NCBI GenBank assembly: GCA_902783615.1
Contig: CACZRQ010000065.1
Coordinates: 1 to 27,445 of the forward strand
Source of the DNA: an uncultured Bacteroidales bacterium
GTDB lineage: Bacteria > Bacteroidota > Bacteroidia > Bacteroidales > Bacteroidaceae
Reading direction: 5' to 3'
Length of the DNA: 27,445 nt
This document shows positions 7,836-15,654 of this stretch, in pieces. A model generated the notes under the pieces. That model saw only the letters and a program-made list of their open reading frames with translations, did no database searches and had not been told where the DNA came from. A program made the translations under genes and the position numbers. Positions within the stretch are counted from its first letter, which is position 1. Each line of letters begins with the position of its first letter.

Positions 7836-8615
7836 TTACCATTCGAATTTCAAGTGTTTAACGGTCTTTTTCTCTTCAATAATCATGCGCAGTGCCTCGA
7901 TGCCAATCTCCACATGCTCATGCACAAAGTTGGAAGTAACCTTTTTGTCACTTTGCTCAGTCTTTACGCCCTCTGGAGTCATTGGCTGGTCAGACACCAG
8001 CAGTAAAGCACCTGTTGGGATATGGTTGGCAAAGCCACAAGTAAAGAGTGTGGCCGTTTCCATATCAACTCCCATAGCATGGGTTGTCTTGAGATATTCC
8101 TTGAAATTATCATCATGCTCCCAGATGCGACGGTTGGTGGTATAGATGGTTCCTGTCCAATAATCGTGTGCAAAGTTGCGGATGGCAGTAGATACTGCTC
8201 GCTGCAACATAAAGGCAGGTAGTGCAGGCACTTCTGGTGGGAAATAGTCATTGCTGGTACCTTCGCCACGAATGGCTGCAATGGGTAAGATGAAGTCACC
8301 CAACTGGTTCTTCTTGCCGATTCCGCCGCATTTCCCCAAGAAAAGGCAAGCTTTGGGCTTCACAGCACTGAGCAAGTCCATGATAATGGCAGCATTGGGA
8401 CTACCCATGCCAAAGTTGATTATTGTCATGCCCTTAGCTGAAGCCGAACACATGTTTGCATCCCGCCCCATAACAGGTACACCGAATATCTCTGCAAAAA
8501 TCTCAACATAGTTTGTGAAATTCGTCAGCAGAATATATTTGCCAAACTCCTCTAATGGACGCTTCGTATATCTGGGAAGCCAGTTTGCTACTATTTCTTC
8601 TTTGGTTTTCATCAA
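7836..8615 (-). CDS. amn: AMP nucleosidase (Bacteroidota-type, short form)
   Basis: 259 aa, nucleoside phosphorylase fold. It would hydrolyse AMP to adenine and ribose 5-phosphate, trimming the adenylate pool. Motifs are INFGMGSPNAAIIMDLL, CLFLGKCGGIGKKNQLGDFI (phosphate and base site) and AMGVDMETATLF, the ME-containing ribose-binding strand, followed by LLLVSDQP. It lacks the extra N-terminal domain of the 484-aa E. coli enzyme, which is usual in Bacteroidota. Assignment to AMP rather than another nucleoside rests on family resemblance. Two consecutive ATG codons (8615, 8612) are possible starts. First gene of amn-holA; its promoter region overlaps a divergent promoter. Confidence 0.88.
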   Translation of the reverse strand: MMKTKEEIVANWLPRYTKRPLEEFGKYILLTNFTNYVEIFAEIFGVPVMGRDANMCSASAKGMTIINFGMGSPNAAIIMDLLSAVKPKACLFLGKCGGIGKKNQLGDFILPIAAIRGEGTSNDYFPPEVPALPAFMLQRAVSTAIRNFAHDYWTGTIYTTNRRIWEHDDNFKEYLKTTHAMGVDMETATLFTCGFANHIPTGALLLVSDQPMTPEGVKTEQSDKKVTSNFVHEHVEIGIEALRMIIEEKKTVKHLKFEW

Positions 8616-8632
8616 AATATTCCTTATCTTTG
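8601..8632 (+). promoter_or_regulatory. Promoter of the HsdR-N / LRR-M64 gene pair
   Basis: TTTG (8601-8604), 20 bases, TATCTTTG (8625-8632). The -33 box lies inside the first codons of divergent amn. The next start codon is at 8669. Confidence 0.82.
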
Positions 8633-8656
8633 TGGAAAAATTGCATTATTAATTTA

Positions 8657-8664
8657 CAAAGATA
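8657..8664 (-). promoter_or_regulatory. -7 box of the amn-holA promoter
   Basis: TATCTTTG on the minus strand, 42 bases before the amn start. No good TTTG lies 19-21 bases upstream. This -7 box and the divergent one face apart, about 25 bases from each other, so polymerase binding at the two may interfere. Confidence 0.5.
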
Positions 8665-8668
8665 GCAA

Positions 8669-9118
8669 ATGTTAGCGTTAAACCTGCCAACTTTCGAGCT
8701 GAAAATGAAGGATGATGGCTCAAAAAAGTCGATTTTCGACGTTATTCGTAGAAAATATGTGGCTTTGACACCCGAAGAATGGGTGCGGCAACACTTTGTT
8801 CACTACCTGATGGAGCAGTTGGGCTATCCACAGGAGTTACTGGCCAACGAGGTGGAAGTGTCATTGAATGGCATGAGTCGACGATGCGACACAGTGTTAT
8901 ACAATCGTGATTTGGAGGCAAGGATGATTGTGGAGTATAAAGCGCCCAGCATTCCCATCACCCAGAATGTGTTCAATCAGATTATGCGATATAATATGGT
9001 ATTGCATGTAGATTACTTAGTGGTGAGCAATGGCATCGACCATTATTGCTGTAAGATGGATTATTCCACTAACAGCTATACTTTCCTGACTGAAATTCCA
9101 AAGTACGAGGCGTTATGA
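8669..9118 (+). CDS. Stand-alone type I restriction enzyme HsdR N-terminal-like nuclease domain
   Basis: 149 aa. The whole protein corresponds to the N-terminal nuclease domain of HsdR. A PD-(D/E)xK site is visible as Asp74 (RRCDTVLYN) and Glu89-Tyr90-Lys91 (MIVEYKAP), followed by a Gln/Tyr-containing helix (NVFNQIMRYNMVL) usual in motif III. No helicase, methyltransferase or specificity subunit is near, so it is not a working type I system by itself. Such short proteins are widespread in Bacteroidota and their role is unknown; DNA repair or housekeeping nuclease work is a guess. Its TGA overlaps the next ATG as ATGA, so the two proteins are translationally coupled. Confidence 0.85.
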   Translation: MLALNLPTFELKMKDDGSKKSIFDVIRRKYVALTPEEWVRQHFVHYLMEQLGYPQELLANEVEVSLNGMSRRCDTVLYNRDLEARMIVEYKAPSIPITQNVFNQIMRYNMVLHVDYLVVSNGIDHYCCKMDYSTNSYTFLTEIPKYEAL

Positions 9119-11709
9119 AAAAGATAATACGATTTTTAGGAATAATCCTGCCATCCCTTTTGATGGCACTCTGTATAACCGCCTGCAGTGGGGATGATAA
9201 GTTTGTTGAACCCGAACCAATCCCTACTCCTACACCTTCTCCTGAGCAGGAGGATGACCCGTTTGCCAAAGAGCGAGCTGCTCTGATTGATTTATACAAT
9301 GCTACCAATGGGGCACAGTGGACACACCACGATAACTGGGGGAGCGACAAGCCCCTGAGCGAATGGTATGGCATCAAGCTGGATGATGAGGGCCATGTGT
9401 TGACGTTGGATTTGAATGAAAACAACCTATGCGGCTCTATTCCAAAAAGTATAGGTGACCTGAGTTATGTGACAAAGATCTCTGTCTATGATAATCAGCT
9501 GGAAGAAACCCTCCCGGAGAGCATCGGGTACTTAACGAATCTTGAGTTTTTTTATGTAGATGGCAACCGATTGACGGGAAGCATTCCCAGTTGGCTAGTC
9601 AACCTCCCCCTATTGAGAGCAGTTTACATGGGCAACAACCAGCTGACAGGCGAGATACCCGACAACATAGGCAACCTGACAAAACTACAGCAATTGCACT
9701 TGGAAAAAAACCAGCTGACGGGCGAAATACCCAACAGTTTGGCGAAGCTGACTGAGTTGAAATATCTATCTTTGAACAACAATCGACTCTCTGGCAGTAT
9801 CCCAGAATTTTTGGGAGAGTTGATGAATTTAGTGAGAATATTACTGAACGATAACCAGTTGACAGGTGAAATACCCAGCAGTTTGGGTGTGCTTAATTCT
9901 TTGGATGCTCTTCGCCTTGATAACAATCAGTTGACAGGTGAAATACCCAGCAGCTTGGGCAACCTCACCTCCTTGCAGACGCTTACTCTTAATGATAACC
10001 AACTGAAAGGCGAAATTCCGAGCAGCTTGGGCAACCTTACCTCGTTGAAGTATCTGGACATTTCTAATAACAATCTAATTTCGGGTGAAATACCCAGCAG
10101 TTTGGGTGCGCTTAATTCTTTGGGGACTCTTATCCTTAATAACAATCAGTTGACAGGTGAAATACCCAGTAGTTTGGGTGCGCTTAATTCTTTGGGGACT
10201 CTTCGCCTTGATAACAATCAGTTGATAGGTGAAATACCCAGTAGTTTGGGCAACCTCGCCTCCTTGCAGACGCTTACTCTTAATGATAACCAACTGAAAG
10301 GCGGAATTCCGAGCAGCTTGGGCAACCTCACCTCGCTGACGTTTCTGAACATTTCTGATAACAATCAGATTTCGGGTGAAATACCCAGTAGCTTGGGCAA
10401 CCTCACTTCTTTAGAGGTTTTTTATCTCACTAACAATCAGTTGACAGGAGAAATCCCCAGTAGCTTGGGCAATCTTACAAAGTTGAAGGATCTGTCATTA
10501 CGAGCTAATATGCTGACAGGAACCATACCAGACTCCTTTGTCAACCTGACCGCACTGAGATTGTTAGACATAACTCAAAATAGAATGGACGGGGTGCTGT
10601 CTGAGGCTTTGCTGAAATCAGACTGGTGGGCAAGCAGAACCATCGACTTACTGCAGCAAGATGGCTATAGACTGAATTATGGTTGGCTTTATGAATCGAC
10701 CGATTTCTCAAAAGATGGACTGGTAGAACAATTGCAACATCATACCAAAGGAAATGGAATCACACTCGCGATTACCGGTGATGCATTCTCCGACAGGCTG
10801 GTAAACGATGGAACATTCCACGACTTAGCCGTCAAGGCCATGGACCATTTTTTCTCCAAAGAACCCTATACCTCTTTTCGTGAGTATTTCGATGTGTATA
10901 TGGTCAATGCGATATCCAAGAATGAAATATTAGAGGAAAACACGGTGTTTGAGGCAAAGATGGTAAACCAAGCATATCATCTTGATAACATAGAAACCGT
11001 ATTGTATTATTTGTATAAAATCAGTGAGTTGAACAATAGCAACAGCAATGTGACAACCTTAGTGATACTGAATACGAAAAACGGTGGCAGACCGGGTTGT
11101 TATTTATTTAATCAAGGTTTTTCTGTTGGAATGTGCAGAACTGCAGAGAGCGATATGCAAGCAGAAGTAGTCCATGAAACAGGTGGACATGGATTTGGGC
11201 TTTTGGGGGATGAATACTCGTATGATAATATTGAGGGAAAAACATTTACGGACAAGGATTACTTAGATAAACTTCACAGCGATGGATATTATTTAAACCT
11301 GGATTACGAAAGTGACCCCCAAAAGGTGTTGTGGAAAGATTTCATCAATAATCCTGATTATGAGGTGGAGAACATCGGTGTTTATGAAGGTGGACTTAGC
11401 AGTTATACCTATGGCATTTATCGCTCAACATACGAAAGTGTTATGAGCTCGGCATCCAATTACCAAAATTACAATGCCCCCTCAAGATGGGCTATCTATC
11501 AGCGTATCATGAAGTTGAGTGGTGTGAGCTATACCTTTGACGATTTCCTGCAGTACGACAAGATAAATCTGGAGCGCTTTGCCCAACAAGCCTCTACCCG
11601 CAACTATGTGGAGCGCAGTGATGCCAATATGGGATATCGTGGTGCTCCTCCAGTTTTCCTTAATTATCCGTCGAGTGAGATTGGGAAGCAGCACAAAAAC
11701 TCCCGATGA
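9115..11709 (+). CDS. Surface lipoprotein with leucine-rich repeats and M64 (IgA-protease-like) metallopeptidase domain
   Basis: 864 aa. A lipoprotein signal peptide ends at ITAC with lipidated Cys24. The following SGDD resembles the acidic lipoprotein export signal that sends Bacteroidota lipoproteins to the cell surface. A Pro-rich linker (33-45) leads to an LRR cap (ERAALIDLYNATNGAQWT). Then come about 17 plant-type LRRs of 24 residues (consensus LxxLxLxxNxLTGEIPSSLGNLTS) to about residue 490. The C-terminal third resembles peptidase M64: ITLAITGDAFSD, EPYTSFREYFDVYMV, and the zinc-site region HETGGHGFGLLGDEY at 687-701. The motif spacing is HExxxH as read. By family knowledge M64 members cleave proteins such as IgA; here substrate choice might come from the LRRs. 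Several repeats are nearly identical at DNA level, so copy number may vary between strains. Confidence 0.88.
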   Translation: MKKIIRFLGIILPSLLMALCITACSGDDKFVEPEPIPTPTPSPEQEDDPFAKERAALIDLYNATNGAQWTHHDNWGSDKPLSEWYGIKLDDEGHVLTLDLNENNLCGSIPKSIGDLSYVTKISVYDNQLEETLPESIGYLTNLEFFYVDGNRLTGSIPSWLVNLPLLRAVYMGNNQLTGEIPDNIGNLTKLQQLHLEKNQLTGEIPNSLAKLTELKYLSLNNNRLSGSIPEFLGELMNLVRILLNDNQLTGEIPSSLGVLNSLDALRLDNNQLTGEIPSSLGNLTSLQTLTLNDNQLKGEIPSSLGNLTSLKYLDISNNNLISGEIPSSLGALNSLGTLILNNNQLTGEIPSSLGALNSLGTLRLDNNQLIGEIPSSLGNLASLQTLTLNDNQLKGGIPSSLGNLTSLTFLNISDNNQISGEIPSSLGNLTSLEVFYLTNNQLTGEIPSSLGNLTKLKDLSLRANMLTGTIPDSFVNLTALRLLDITQNRMDGVLSEALLKSDWWASRTIDLLQQDGYRLNYGWLYESTDFSKDGLVEQLQHHTKGNGITLAITGDAFSDRLVNDGTFHDLAVKAMDHFFSKEPYTSFREYFDVYMVNAISKNEILEENTVFEAKMVNQAYHLDNIETVLYYLYKISELNNSNSNVTTLVILNTKNGGRPGCYLFNQGFSVGMCRTAESDMQAEVVHETGGHGFGLLGDEYSYDNIEGKTFTDKDYLDKLHSDGYYLNLDYESDPQKVLWKDFINNPDYEVENIGVYEGGLSSYTYGIYRSTYESVMSSASNYQNYNAPSRWAIYQRIMKLSGVSYTFDDFLQYDKINLERFAQQASTRNYVERSDANMGYRGAPPVFLNYPSSEIGKQHKNSR
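9850..10470 (+). repeat. Near-identical 72-bp tandem repeats encoding LRRs
   Basis: Nucleotide identity between successive 72-bp units is much higher than needed for protein conservation. The string GCTTAATTC recurs at 9891, 10110 and 10182 with offsets of 219 and 72 bp. The block from 9891 and that from 10182 (offset 291 bp) share long identical stretches, showing recent segmental duplication within the gene. Confidence 0.85.
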
Positions 11710-11726
11710 CCTATTGTCACCGGGAG
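11695..11726 (-). terminator. Intrinsic terminator for the nif3-like / zinc-ribbon operon
   Basis: Read on the minus strand, CTCCCGGTGAC pairs with GTCATCGGGAG (11 bp with one G-U) around a 5-base loop and is followed by five T. The hairpin overlaps the stop codon of the convergent LRR-M64 gene. On the plus strand the stem has a mismatch and no T-tract. Confidence 0.82.
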
Positions 11727-11749
11727 CATGTTATTTCCCATAAACTTAT

Positions 11750-12580
11750 TTATGACGCCTGCTCTTTCGCTTTCTTTGAGCGAGATGATCTGCTCTTTCT
11801 CTTGGGTTCCTCTTTTGGAGTCAGGGTTACACCTGCCAACTCAGGATCCACCATGATGCGTCCGCAATATTCACAAACGATGATTTTCTTGTGCGACTTG
11901 ATGTCGAGCTGACGCTGTGGAGGAATGTGGTTGAAGCAACCGCCACAAGCATCGCGCTGCACATATACAATACCCAAACCATTGCGGGTGTTCTTGCGAA
12001 TGCGCTTGAATGACTGCAGCAAACGAGGTTCGATCTTTGTTTCCAGATCTTTCGACTTCTCACGCAGCTTTTCTTCCTCAGCCTTTGTCTCAGCAACGAT
12101 ATCTTCCAGCTCAGCCTTCTTCTCAACCAGGTCGTTTTCACGCTCCTGCAAGTCAGAGTTTGCGCGTTCCAAATCTTGGTTTCTAGTCACCATAGCTTCG
12201 TTGGCCTCACGGCTTTTCTTCTCAGCAAGTTCCACCTCAAGTGTCTGGTATTCAATTTCCTTGCTCAACAAGTCATACTGGCGGTTATTGCTCACGTTAT
12301 CGAGCTGTTCTTTGTATTTAGCAATAGAAGCCTTGGCCTTCTCGATGTCGGCCTTGCGGTTCACCAGCTCGTGGCGCAGGTCTTCGATGTCCAGCTTAAT
12401 CTTGTCGATACGAGTCTTCAAACCCTCGATTTCGTCTTCCAGGTCTTCCACTTCCAAAGGAAGTTCACCTCTCAGTGTCTTGATTTCATCAATCTTCGAC
12501 AAAGTTGTCTGCAACTGATACAATGTCTTCAGTTTCTCTTCCACGGACAGGTCCTGTGGATCTTTCTTTTCTCTTGCCAT
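11750..12580 (-). CDS. Coiled-coil protein with C-terminal C4 zinc ribbon
   Basis: 276 aa. Residues about 15-190 are a long, highly charged coiled coil (heptads rich in Glu, Lys, Leu). The C-terminal part carries a CxxC...CxxC zinc ribbon (CGGC, then CEYC about 30 residues later) and ends in a basic Lys/Arg/Ser tail. This is the architecture of the zf-RING_7/CT398-like family, in which some members are proposed to work with secretion or RNA polymerase, but no function is settled. It follows the Nif3-like gene by five bases, a pairing that I recall as common in Bacteroidota. Confidence 0.88.
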   Translation of the reverse strand: MAREKKDPQDLSVEEKLKTLYQLQTTLSKIDEIKTLRGELPLEVEDLEDEIEGLKTRIDKIKLDIEDLRHELVNRKADIEKAKASIAKYKEQLDNVSNNRQYDLLSKEIEYQTLEVELAEKKSREANEAMVTRNQDLERANSDLQERENDLVEKKAELEDIVAETKAEEEKLREKSKDLETKIEPRLLQSFKRIRKNTRNGLGIVYVQRDACGGCFNHIPPQRQLDIKSHKKIIVCEYCGRIMVDPELAGVTLTPKEEPKRKSRSSRSKKAKEQAS

Positions 12581-12585
12581 AGTCT

Positions 12586-13374
12586 TTACAAGTAATTAAT
12601 CGGGTTTGTATTCACCTCTGTCATCCTTGTCGGCACTTCGGGGAACCTCTCCCTTATGAATTGTTTAAATATTTCTTTTGTATATTGCTCGCTCTCGTAA
12701 TGCCCTATCTCAGCCAGGATAATGTCCTCACCATGACCAAAATAGTCGTGATACTTGATTTCGCCTGTGATAAAGATGTCAGCACCTTGCCTTATGGCTT
12801 CATCCATCAGGAAAGACCCTGATCCACCACACAACGCAACCTTTCGTATCATCCTCCCATCCAGAGCAGTATGTTTCACGCAACCCACATGGAACAACTC
12901 TTTGACATGCTTCAGGAAGTCTATGTCCTGTGTTGGCACGGGCAATTCCCCTATTACACCAGCTCCACCAAGGAAAGGTTCGCAATCCGTCTTGGGATCC
13001 AGAAATCCAATGTTTTGCAATCCTATCTTCTCCGCCATCTTGAAGCTCACGCCATGAAGGGCATTGTCAAGGTTCGTATGAGCAGAATAAATAACAATGT
13101 CGTGCTTAACAGCCAGCATGATGCATCGCTCGATGTAATTCGCACCAGTGAGTGACTTTACGCCACGAAATATCAGCGGATGGTGTGAAACAATCAAGTT
13201 AAAACCAAGTGACACAGCCTCTTCAACCACAGCTTCAGTCACGTCAAGGCACAATAAAGCCCCTGTAACTTCCGCATCTGTCAATCCAACTTGCAAGCCA
13301 GCATTGTCATAGCTTTCTTGCAAAGGCAGAGGCGCGAACTGTCCAAGGGCGCACACAATTTCCTTTATTTTCAT
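12586..13374 (-). CDS. Nif3-like dinuclear metal centre protein
   Basis: 262 aa from ATG 13374. The metal ligands expected for the Nif3/YbgI fold are present: SHHPLIF (His64, His65), HTNLDNA (His99, Asp103) and near the C terminus GHYESE. GEIKYHD precedes the last. Family members form toroidal hexamers. Some are annotated GTP cyclohydrolase I type 2, a label I would not apply without biochemical support. The frame extends upstream to a TTG at 13386, but that codon coincides with the -7 promoter box, which favours the ATG. First gene of the operon with the zinc-ribbon protein. Confidence 0.92.
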   Translation of the reverse strand: MKIKEIVCALGQFAPLPLQESYDNAGLQVGLTDAEVTGALLCLDVTEAVVEEAVSLGFNLIVSHHPLIFRGVKSLTGANYIERCIMLAVKHDIVIYSAHTNLDNALHGVSFKMAEKIGLQNIGFLDPKTDCEPFLGGAGVIGELPVPTQDIDFLKHVKELFHVGCVKHTALDGRMIRKVALCGGSGSFLMDEAIRQGADIFITGEIKYHDYFGHGEDIILAEIGHYESEQYTKEIFKQFIRERFPEVPTRMTEVNTNPINYL

Positions 13375-13383
13375 ATTCGACTG

Positions 13384-13415
13384 CAAAATTACAGGATTTA
13401 TGTCAAATCACCAAA
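13384..13415 (-). promoter_or_regulatory. Promoter of the nif3-like operon
   Basis: Minus strand TTTG (13415-13412), 20 bases, TAATTTTG (13391-13384). The start codon is only 10 bases past the -7 box, so the leader must be very short. Confidence 0.82.
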
Positions 13416-13429
13416 TTATTAAAATGAAA

Positions 13430-13473
13430 ATTGACAATTAAAAGCTACATTTCCATAGCCTTTAATTGTCAAT
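13430..13473 (-). terminator. Long hairpin terminator after proS
   Basis: A 13-bp perfect stem (ATTGACAATTAAA / TTTAATTGTCAAT), one A-C mismatch and four more pairs (GCTA/TAGC) close an 8-base loop. On the minus strand it is followed by TTTTCATTTT. It is built from the same TTGTCA units as the neighbouring heptamer repeats. Confidence 0.72.
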
Positions 13474-13504
13474 AGTCACATTATCCAAATTAAAGCGAAG
13501 CTCA

Positions 13505-13539
13505 ATTGTCAATCGTCAATGGTCAATCGTCAATGGTTA
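13505..13539. repeat. Five tandem heptamers (ATNGTCA) at the proS stop codon
   Basis: Five head-to-tail 7-mers: ATTGTCA, ATCGTCA, ATGGTCA, ATCGTCA, ATGGTTA. The last unit overlaps the proS stop codon at 13537-13539. Two more units (13465-13478) lie in the nearby hairpin arm and its flank. Confidence 0.8.
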
Positions 13540-15027
13540 ATAAGCCCTTGCGAACAATACGCGGCACTTTGACGGCTTGCCAGTTACCATGCACTTGCCG
13601 GGTTCTTTGTCACCTTCTACGTAAGTGTCGAAAGGAACGCAACGAATGGTTGCCTTGGTTTCCTCCTTGATCTTGGCTTCTGTTTCTGGAGTGCCATCCC
13701 AATGAGCCATGATAAAGCCACCCTCTTCTATCTTCTGCTTGAACTCATCGTAGGTATCCACACTGATAATACGGCTATTACGATAGTTCAGAGCTTTCTG
13801 GTACACACTCTGCTGAATCTCATCGAGCAGGTTCTTTACGTATTCCTCAATGCCATCGCAGCTGCGGGTTTCCTTCTCCAACGTGTCGCGACGCATCACC
13901 TCGATGGTATTGTTTTCAAGGTCACGACCACCCATCACCAAACGTACAGGAACACCCTTCACCTCATAATCGGCAAACTTGAAACCAGGACGCTTGTTGT
14001 CGGCATTGTCATATTTTACGCTAATGCCCATGCCACGCAGTTTGTTAACGATACCTTCAACCTTGGCATCAATCTGCTTCAGCTGATCGTCGCCCTTGTA
14101 GATAGGAACGATAACCACCTGAATTGGAGCAAGTTTTGGAGGAAGTACCAAACCATTGTCATCGCTGTGGGTCATGATCAGCGCACCCATCAAGCGGGTT
14201 GATACACCCCATGAGGTAGCCCAGACATACTGCAACTTGTTGTTTTGGTCGATGAACTGCACATCGAACGACTTGGCGAAGTTCTGTCCCAAGAAATGAG
14301 AAGTACCACTTTGCAAAGCTTTGCCATCCTGCATCATTGCCTCGATGGTATAGGTATCCTTGGCACCTGCAAAACGTTCAGTCTCGCTCTTCACACCCTT
14401 TATTACAGGCACTGCCATATAGTTTTCTGCAAAGTCGGCATATACGTTCAACATGCGCTGAGCCTCGGCAACAGCCTCTTCTTCAGTGGCATGAGCAGTA
14501 TGACCTTCTTGCCAAAGGAACTCTGCTGTACGGAGGAACAATCGAGTACGCATCTCCCAGCGCATCACGTTAGCCCACTGGTTGCAGAGGATTGGCAGGT
14601 CGCGATAACTCTTGATCCAGTTTTTGTAGGTGTTCCAGATAATCGTTTCAGAAGTAGGACGAACAATCAGCTCCTCCTCCAACTTAGCCTCAGGATCCAC
14701 CTCGATGCCGCCACCTTCTGCTTCACGCAGACGGTAGTGAGTCACCACAGCACACTCTTTAGCGAAACCTTTCACATGCTCAGCTTCACGTCCAAAGAAA
14801 GATTTGGGAATGAGCAAGGGGAAATAAGCGTTCTGATGACCTGTTTCCTTGAACATGCGGTCGAGTTCATGCTGCATCTTTTCCCAAATAGCATAGCCGT
14901 AAGGTTTGATGACCATACAACCTCGAACTGCTGATTGCTCTGCCAGATCGGCCTTGACTACCAATTCATTATACCACTGCGAATAGTTTTCGCTACGTTT
15001 GGTGAGGTTCTTTAATTCTACTGCCAT
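13537..15027 (-). CDS. proS: Prolyl-tRNA synthetase, type 3 (archaeal/eukaryote-like)
   Basis: 496 aa. Class II aminoacyl-tRNA synthetase that charges tRNA-Pro. Class II motif 2 appears as NVMRWEMRTRLFLRTAEFLWQEGH, preceded by IVRPTSETIIWNTY; motif 3 is VSTRLMGALIMTHSDD. The anticodon-binding domain (APIQVVIVPIYKG) follows, then the C-terminal domain typical of type 3 enzymes, ending in the invariant C-terminal Tyr (RVLFARAY). The INS editing domain of the E. coli type is absent, so misacylated Ala-tRNA-Pro would have to be cleared by a separate protein. Single gene with its own promoter. Confidence 0.97.
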   Translation of the reverse strand: MAVELKNLTKRSENYSQWYNELVVKADLAEQSAVRGCMVIKPYGYAIWEKMQHELDRMFKETGHQNAYFPLLIPKSFFGREAEHVKGFAKECAVVTHYRLREAEGGGIEVDPEAKLEEELIVRPTSETIIWNTYKNWIKSYRDLPILCNQWANVMRWEMRTRLFLRTAEFLWQEGHTAHATEEEAVAEAQRMLNVYADFAENYMAVPVIKGVKSETERFAGAKDTYTIEAMMQDGKALQSGTSHFLGQNFAKSFDVQFIDQNNKLQYVWATSWGVSTRLMGALIMTHSDDNGLVLPPKLAPIQVVIVPIYKGDDQLKQIDAKVEGIVNKLRGMGISVKYDNADNKRPGFKFADYEVKGVPVRLVMGGRDLENNTIEVMRRDTLEKETRSCDGIEEYVKNLLDEIQQSVYQKALNYRNSRIISVDTYDEFKQKIEEGGFIMAHWDGTPETEAKIKEETKATIRCVPFDTYVEGDKEPGKCMVTGKPSKCRVLFARAY

Positions 15028-15057
15028 ATTCTAACTTAGTTTTTCGATTTGAGGGTG

Positions 15058-15089
15058 CAAAGATATAGATTTCTTTGTTATTACGCAAA
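15058..15089 (-). promoter_or_regulatory. Promoter of proS
   Basis: Minus strand TTTG (15089-15086), 20 bases, TATCTTTG (15065-15058), 30 bases before the proS ATG. Full consensus match. Confidence 0.88.
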
Positions 15090-15104
15090 CTTATAGGTTT
15101 ATAT

Positions 15105-15605
15105 TTATATTTCTATTGCCATGATATAGTCGTTCATGTAGAAACCGTTTCCAATAGGGAAATCTCCCTGACGGTCTTTGTTCATACCCATGTGCTCATA
15201 GAACGTCACTGCCTTGTTGTTTCGATTGACATTCAGTTCTACCACACAAGGTTCAGGATGCACCTCTTTTATATATTTAAGAGCTTGCTGAAACAGAAAC
15301 TTGCCTGCCTTCAAACCTTGATACTGAGGCAGGACATAGATTTTCTGCAAATGGAACAGGTTTTCACCCTGTGGTTGTACACTGACATAGCCAATGTAAT
15401 GGTCTTCATCATCAGATGCCAGGAAATAAACATGTCCCTCTTCTGTCATTTGTTTCTGCAGGTTGGGCACACTATACATCCAATCCATCATGAAGTCACA
15501 TTGCTCTGGTGTAATGATGTCTTTATATGTCCAAGGAAAAACCTGAACTGCCAACTCGTGAATAAGCTGACAGTCATCTATCGTTGCTTTGCGGATCTTC
15601 AACAT
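15105..15605 (-). CDS. GNAT family N-acetyltransferase (PaiA-like)
   Basis: 166 aa. Acetyl-CoA binding loop LPQYQGLKAGKFLFQQAL and motif B NRNNKAVTFYEHMGM are clear. The N-terminal half with FPWTYKDIITPEQCDFMMDWMY and the C-terminal GNGFYMNDYIMAIEI resemble acetyltransferases of the PaiA/spermidine type, but the substrate is uncertain. It lies 49 bases downstream of the POT transporter gene on the same strand, separated by a hairpin, so it may be reached by partial read-through. I saw no promoter of its own. Confidence 0.88.
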   Translation of the reverse strand: MLKIRKATIDDCQLIHELAVQVFPWTYKDIITPEQCDFMMDWMYSVPNLQKQMTEEGHVYFLASDDEDHYIGYVSVQPQGENLFHLQKIYVLPQYQGLKAGKFLFQQALKYIKEVHPEPCVVELNVNRNNKAVTFYEHMGMNKDRQGDFPIGNGFYMNDYIMAIEI

Positions 15606-15621
15606 TATTATTATAAATAAG

Positions 15622-15646
15622 GAGACGGGGTGTTTGGCCCCGTCTC
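15622..15646 (-). terminator. Hairpin between the POT transporter and GNAT genes
   Basis: A GC-rich perfect 9-bp stem GAGACGGGG / CCCCGTCTC with a 7-base loop lies nine bases after the transporter stop. On the minus strand it is followed by CTTATTTAT, a weak T-tract, so termination may be partial. Confidence 0.68.
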
Positions 15647-15654
15647 ATTGATTA

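Noticed and set aside
9624..10293. Minus-strand ORFs opposite the LRR region
   Set aside because: Their repeated protein pattern is only the reverse reading of the LRR DNA repeats.
13505..13539. CRISPR-like array
   Set aside because: Seven-base head-to-tail units have no spacers and there are no cas genes; the LRR repeats are coding and likewise not CRISPR.
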